NCBI GenBank assembly: GCA_039621445.1
Contig: CP154954.1
Span: 33,696,652 to 33,760,651 of the forward strand
DNA from: Euglena gracilis
Taxonomy: Eukaryota > Euglenida > Euglenophyceae > Euglenales
Direction: 5' to 3'
Length of the DNA: 64,000 nucleotides
Shown here: piece by piece, positions 60,701-64,000 of the stretch
How positions within the stretch are numbered: position 1 is the first letter of the stretch
Layout: each line of letters begins with the position of its first letter
Position numbers and translations under genes: made by a program
The notes under the pieces: generated by a model
What the model saw: only the letters and a program-made list of their open reading frames with translations
What the model was told of the DNA's origin: nothing
Database searches by the model: none

Positions 60701-63477
60701 TAGAATCACAGCCAGCCAGCGAAGGTATGGCCACAAGAGTGTGCACGTGTGCATTCTTGTGCTTCATGCAACCTCAGAGAGGAGCCGTTTTATATCGTTT
60801 GTGAGGGCTGTTCTGGAGGGTGCAATCTGTTGCAGAGAGGATTGAAGCGGGGCTCCGCTCCATAGCTTTTAAAACCAGTGACACACAGGAAAAGAGTGCA
60901 AGCCAGCCCCCCCCCTCCATACCCAGCACCCCATCCCAAACGTCAGACCTAAACACAGGTGGCCCCACATGGTGGTGTGCCGTGGTGCCTATGAGAAGGC
61001 ACATGCGGAGAGGACGGCGTACGCCACTGGAAGATGCTGTGCCTGCATGTGTCGCAGAGGGGTGCAGTGCACCGTGTGGAATGCAAACAGCAGGCAGCCG
61101 GAAGAGGGTAATGAGCCCTCCCTACAAATATCTAATGTGAATTTAAACACCACCACTCTCTGAATGCAGACTACACGCGTACACGCACACCAAACATTCA
61201 CTAGCGCCCCCTCGTGCCCTGCTTCCAACACAGGGCACAGAACCTCAGAGACCACGGTGATTCCTTCCCACAACCACCGGGGGAGCCACAACAAACGTCC
61301 AAAAAGACGCCAGGAAAAGACCAGGACGGGGAGGGGGGTGAATGCGCACCTGCGCATTCACTGGGCACCACAAAACAGGGGGGACAGCAACGGGTACAAC
61401 GGCTTCACCTGACCAGGGTTCGTCCCTGTGAAACAGCGTTTTGTGTCGCACCTCTTTTGGCAGAAGGGGTTTCCCCCCCGGTCGGCGTAGGTGGTAAACT
61501 GTCATTTTCAAAACGAAAAAAGTCGGTTTACCCAGGAAAAAACCCAGGGGTCGAAGGTAATGGTATCCATTATTGTACCACGGGTTTCAGCTGACGAGTG
61601 CACCGCCCCGTGAAGTGATGGCAACGCAGTTGGTGAAAAAAGAATGCGCAGGTGCGCAAAAAACCACCAAAAATGAAAAGTACATTCCCGGCCGTCTAAG
61701 GGGTGGCCACTTTCGGCCAATCCTGGCGACCCGCCCGGGGGGGGGGGGTGAGTCTGGAGCAGCCGTTCATTTAGTGCGCATCACAACTTCGTTGCGATAC
61801 ACAAATTTTCCTTGGGTGATACACAGGTGATACACAAAAATCTTCGATGTGATGCACATATTTTTGGCTCATTCTTTTCATCGGAATGCAAAAAATTTTT
61901 CAAAGGTCTGGCTCTCTTCGGGCGGCTGAAGAATAAATAAAATCCATCACTTCGACTAAGGAGACATCCTCGTTTCGCGGGAACCAAACCCATTGTATTT
62001 GAAATATCCTTCAAACCGCGGAAGCTTTGGGCTTCGCTTCAAACAAGAATGCAAATTACTTTCCGGTTCACCTTCTTCTGACCCCAGTGGGGGTGGGTGG
62101 TCACCGCTCTTCCAAAAAAAAAAAACCAGTCACTCACTTCTTTTCGGAAAACATGGTCGTGGAGGGATCGGCCAATCCGGAATCTAAGGGAGAAAAAAAG
62201 GCAAAAAATTTTCTGGCGCCTTTGCCGTCAGGCCGCTTTAGTGGTTTTTTTTGCCGCCCCCCCCCCCCCCCCAGCGGAGGGGCCAAAAGCCAGTCAGTCA
62301 CTCTGGGAAAACTAGTCACCCATGTTTCCATCACGACAGATGCAAAACAAGGAAACATTGGATCATTCTGTTTTTGCCACATAATCACCGAAAGATGACA
62401 AAGATAGATATTTCTGGCATTGGTGCTGAGCGAAAACAAATTAAAAGTGTATTTTCTATATTATATTTGATATTGAGCAGGGGTTTCTTTGAGGACCCCA
62501 AGCGTGCCGATCAAGACAAGAAACAGAAGAGTGCTGCATTCGCTGCAGCGGGAGAAATAAATAAATGGTAAGCATTACAACGTTAAATTTTTCTATGAGA
62601 AAAACATATTTTCTCAATTTTTGGTGATACACAAAATGATACACAAAATTTTTTGAATGATACACAAGTGCTGCACAATTTTTTTTTTGGTGATACACAG
62701 TGTTACACAAAAATTTTTGATGTGATGCACATGATACACAAAAAATTTTGGTGAACACTAACTGAATGTGTGGTCTAGAGCCAAAGACCAGTCGGTCACC
62801 CCCCCCCCCCCCTGGGGAGTCAGATACCATAAGCAATGGTATGGTCCACACACCAGGCCCAGCTCCAGGCCACAAACCAGGCCCAGCCCACCAAACATCA
62901 CACTTCGGAGTCAATGCCGATGGCAGCCCTTCTTTAAACCCGGGCCCTCAAAATTGGAATCCTACCTTTCTGGTTTCCTGATGGAAGGAAACCAGGAACT
63001 GGGAAGACTCCAGGTGGCCAGGTGACCAGGTGACCGGGTTGTGTCCCTGAAGAAAATCCAAGTTCAACCCACACAACACTGAGGGTCGCCCAGGGTATTA
63101 AATGAGCGGAGAGCGGAGGGGGCAGACTGAACCCTCTTCCCCCAGGGAAGGGGTGAGACCCCCCCTTTGCAAGAAAATTTTCGGTGCCCCAAAATGCGTT
63201 TTTTTCGCACTTTGTTTTTGAAAAATCGGTCAAAACATAAGCCATGATTTTCATCTTTTCTGGCGCAAAGCGCCGGTATTTTTTTTTTTGGTTCAGGGGG
63301 TCCCTGACCCCCCTGGTCGGAAGGGGAGGGGTATGACCCCCTCCCCCCTCTCCGCAAAACCACCATCACTTAACACCCTGGGATCGTCCTTCAGCCACAA
63401 ACCTTTGCCGAGTTTCCTGTGTAGGGGCAGGGACTCCGGCAGGCAGAAGAAGGCGAGGGCAAGGCAGCCTAAACCGG
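51309..63477 (-). CDS. major facilitator transporter, ZIFL (zinc-induced facilitator-like) type, multi-exon
   Basis: Exons seen on the minus strand: 63477-63403, 54528-54461, 54079-54004, 53025-52924, 52207-52061, and 51706 to the stop at 51309. These carriers are 12-helix membrane proteins; plant members move metals, protons or auxin. The order matches ZIFL proteins: a helix ending FFCLPESLPL; then YCMLGVCHIGYEELFPLW (like AYSEIFSLWA); then GGFGFSAAQLGSAMAF (like GGLGFSSQDVG); then a late helix FRLAMGALALNAFAAPLWSL; then FVFILINDSVPHRVRGRANG, which matches the INNSV..QRGxANG signature; then GPLFSWSNS. The last three exons join in phase 1 throughout. N-terminal exons lie beyond 63.5 kb or outside the window, and exons for helices 8-9 are not located. 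Confidence 0.65.
52061..52207 (-). CDS. ZIFL-type transporter exon with INDSV..RGRANG
   Basis: CCCTCAG acceptor. AAFMLLSVSTEAAYTFVFIL then INDSVPHRVRGRANGVAAVL and VAVGRTAG. The INxSV..xxRGxANG loop is the best single diagnostic in this gene. Confidence 0.75.
52924..53025 (-). CDS. ZIFL-type transporter exon (late helix)
   Basis: ACCGCAG acceptor. FRLAMGALALNAFAAPLWSL then AGRAHSPRAEAAA, phase 1 to phase 1. Confidence 0.6.
53362..53717. mobile_element. copy of the CAGGGTTTGATATAAGGA family, imperfect ends
   Basis: Left CAGGCTTTGATGGAAAGGGC, right CGTCCTCCTTATCCCTG. Flanks GGTCACAG and GTCAACAG are similar with one shift. Contains the AAATGCCATTTTGGGCACTT block. Intronic in the transporter gene. 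Confidence 0.5.
54004..54079 (-). CDS. ZIFL-type transporter exon (GGFGFSAAQLG)
   Basis: TGGCAG acceptor. WVIMDHPHGGFGFSAAQLGS then AMAFTG, phase 1 at CTG/GTGTGC. Confidence 0.6.
54461..54528 (-). CDS. ZIFL-type transporter exon (helix 7, EELFPLW)
   Basis: TTTTTAG acceptor. SSALYCMLGVCHIGYEELFP then LW. A GC donor (TGG/GCAGGC) is assumed for phase. Confidence 0.55.
54895..55310. repeat. CCCAAATATAAAACC palindromic repeats
   Basis: CAAATATAAAACCCCCCGGT followed by its complement forms a palindrome at 54898-54933. Similar blocks recur at 54955-54975 and 55203-55310. A GGCGCTTCGCGCC hairpin is at 55182. Confidence 0.65.
55311..56170. other. intron/spacer with fragments of the CAGGGGTTTTC family
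   Basis: CAGGGCCTTTC at 55621 and CAGGGGTTTTCTTTAGCCAG at 56035 are left ends without matching right ends. The latter appears interrupted by the element that starts at 56176. Confidence 0.45.
57338..57599. mobile_element. hAT-like miniature element, TSD GTTGCCAC
   Basis: CAGGGGTTTTTTTTAAGACC at the left, AAAAAAAAACCCTG at the right. GTTGCCAC at 57330-57337 and 57600-57607, perfect. Confidence 0.8.
57608..58454. mobile_element. second hAT-like miniature element using the same TSD GTTGCCAC
   Basis: CAGGCTTGTGCTTAAGGACC at the left, CCTTAAGCACAACCCTG at the right. GTTGCCAC at 57600-57607 and 58455-58462. Shares its interior with 32415-32857 and contains the nested element 57698-58104. Confidence 0.8.
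57698..58104. mobile_element. nested hAT-like miniature element, CAGGGTTTGATATAAGGA family
   Basis: CAGGGTTCGATATAAGGACA to TCCTTATATCAAACCCTG. Flanks CCCCTCCC (57690-57697) and GCCCTCCC (58105-58112) match 7 of 8. It is inserted in the 57608-58454 element. Confidence 0.75.
58510..60478. mobile_element. 1.95-kb TIR element with perfect 8-bp TSD AGGAGACA
   Basis: AGGAGACA at 58510-58517 and 60471-60478. The element (58518-60470) begins GGGTCTACCGCAAAAGTGGA and ends, in complement, GGGGTCCCAGCAAATGTGGA. Inverted similarity runs ~40 bp through TTTTGGTTACCT. Both ends then carry arrays of CCTCCGCGGAGGCT and AAGGTAACCAG. No transposase frame seen. Nested in element 2. Confidence 0.8.
59277..59738. 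mobile_element. nested hAT-like miniature element, CAGGGGTTTTCTTAAG family
   Basis: CAGGGGTTTTCTTAAGGACC at the left, CCGGCTTAAGAAAACCCCTG at the right. Flanks ATGTGGAC and GTGTGGAC match 7 of 8. Sits inside the 58518-60470 element. Confidence 0.8.
60604..60660. repeat. double GTGCGCACCTGCGCAC palindrome in element 2
   Basis: GAGTGCGCACCTGCGCACTC is followed within 8 bases by GAGTGCGCAGGTGCGCACTC, forming a larger hairpin like the one at 6084-6140. Confidence 0.75.
61706..63402. repeat. intron/spacer with TGATACACAAAA repeats and AT-rich blocks
   Basis: GATACACAAA(A)TTTT units occur at 61790-61870 and 62620-62755. CCAGTCACTCACTT-type fragments occur at 62110-62140 and 62290-62320. 62800-63340 is poly-G/C repeat with a GGCGCAAAGCGCC hairpin. 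No exon before 63403. Confidence 0.5.
63403..63477 (-). CDS. ZIFL-type transporter exon (end of helix 6)
   Basis: CCCCCAG acceptor. AGLGCLALAFFCLPESLPLH then RKLGK, with GTTTGT donor. LPES after a helix is typical of the end of the N-terminal half of MFS carriers. Confidence 0.5.
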
Positions 63478-64000
63478 CTGGGGGGCCGCCCTCCCACCTC
63501 AGACACTCAGAAATATACGCCTTTGACATCAACAAACGGAACACCCCCAGGTGACCACTGCTTCCATCACATTTCGCCGACCATCCTGAAATTCTGTCAA
63601 TCAAGTTGCTCACCATGCCCCCCCCCCCTCCCCCCCAAGCAAGCATCTATGACGGATTCCGAATTTTATCACCAAAAGTCGGCAAAAAAAAGCAGTCAAA
63701 AAAATCCAAAAAGATCAAAAAAATGGCCGAATTATAGTCACAAAATGGGCCAAAAAGGAGCAAAAGAGACGTGAAATGGCAAAAAGTGGCAAAAAGTGAC
63801 CACATGAGCCAGATGAGCCAGGAAATCTGGGGAAAAATGAGCCTAATTCCTCAATTTCACCGAAAAATTGGCATCAATTCGGAAAAAGTTGTGTGGTCAG
63901 CAGCGGTCGGCTGCGTTCGGCAACCACCTATTACAATCACCAAAGCTGCGGTCGGCATAGGTGCTTGCCACGAGCTATTCTCGTCCCCAATGGGAACAAC
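63478..64000. other. AT-rich sequence upstream of the last transporter exon seen
   Basis: Possibly intron. AAAAAGTGGCAAAAAGTGAC-type short repeats near 63780. Nothing else is supported. Confidence 0.3.

Larger units (their letters stand above)
56171..61705. mobile_element. 5.5-kb non-autonomous relative of element 1 (element 2), with TSD GGGTG
   Basis: GGGTG at 56171-56175 and 61701-61705 flank termini beginning CTTAGACGG (56176) and ending CCGTCTAAG (61700). The next 20 bases differ from element 1 at only two or three sites. About 110 bp at the left and 380 bp at the right are related to element 1, and copies of the GCGCA/TGCGC palindrome lie at about 56250, 56665, 56862, 60607-60660, 61339 and 61642. 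No coding region like those of element 1 is present. The middle is filled with nested elements. It lies in an intron of the ZIFL-type transporter. Confidence 0.85.

Overview
The window is nuclear DNA from a eukaryote, probably a GC-rich unicellular alga or related protist; I cannot name the species. Coding pieces are short GC-rich exons bounded by GT..AG sites. The space between them is AT-biased and full of poly-G/poly-C runs, dinucleotide arrays and TIR-bounded repeats. No bacterial operon, rRNA, tRNA or CRISPR array was seen.

The main result is at the left. Bases 207-10158 form one DNA transposon of about 9.95 kb. It has perfect 25-bp terminal inverted repeats (208-232 and 10133-10157) and a 5-bp target duplication TTCTT (202-206 and 10159-10163). 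On the + strand it carries an 835-codon open frame (1356-3863) that could be a DDE/RNase H-like transposase. It also carries a second, five-exon gene (5126-8571, perhaps to 8942) with a segment that looks ParB/sulfiredoxin-like. About twenty copies of a palindrome, roughly AATGCGCANNTGCGCATT, are spread through it, with at least one in every intron of the second gene. A diverged, gene-less relative lies at 56176-61700 with the same termini and its own 5-bp duplication GGGTG. Small elements at 1-194, 13039-13699, 42028-42700 and 48941-49672 share the palindrome and a similar end, so they look like short relatives.

The rest holds three multi-exon host genes, all on the minus strand. At 13.9-31.5 kb there is a Mediator subunit 12 (MED12)-like gene, recognised by its RATWLCKM and CEWAM motifs and by matching splice phases. 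At 37.6-47.3 kb there is a secreted glycosyltransferase of PLOD/GT25 type, with a signal peptide and a DAFDVLF metal site. From at least 63.5 kb down to 51.3 kb there is a major-facilitator transporter of the ZIFL (zinc-induced facilitator-like) type. The 56.2-61.7 kb transposon sits in an intron of this transporter.

The introns and spacers contain a Tc1/mariner transposase relic (12079-12408), many hAT-like miniature elements with 8-bp duplications, a 388-bp TIR element made mostly of a GGGTATG minisatellite (20312-20699), and a 1.95-kb 8-bp-TSD element (58518-60470). Exon calls rest on reading by eye; homology names come from remembered family motifs, not from a search.
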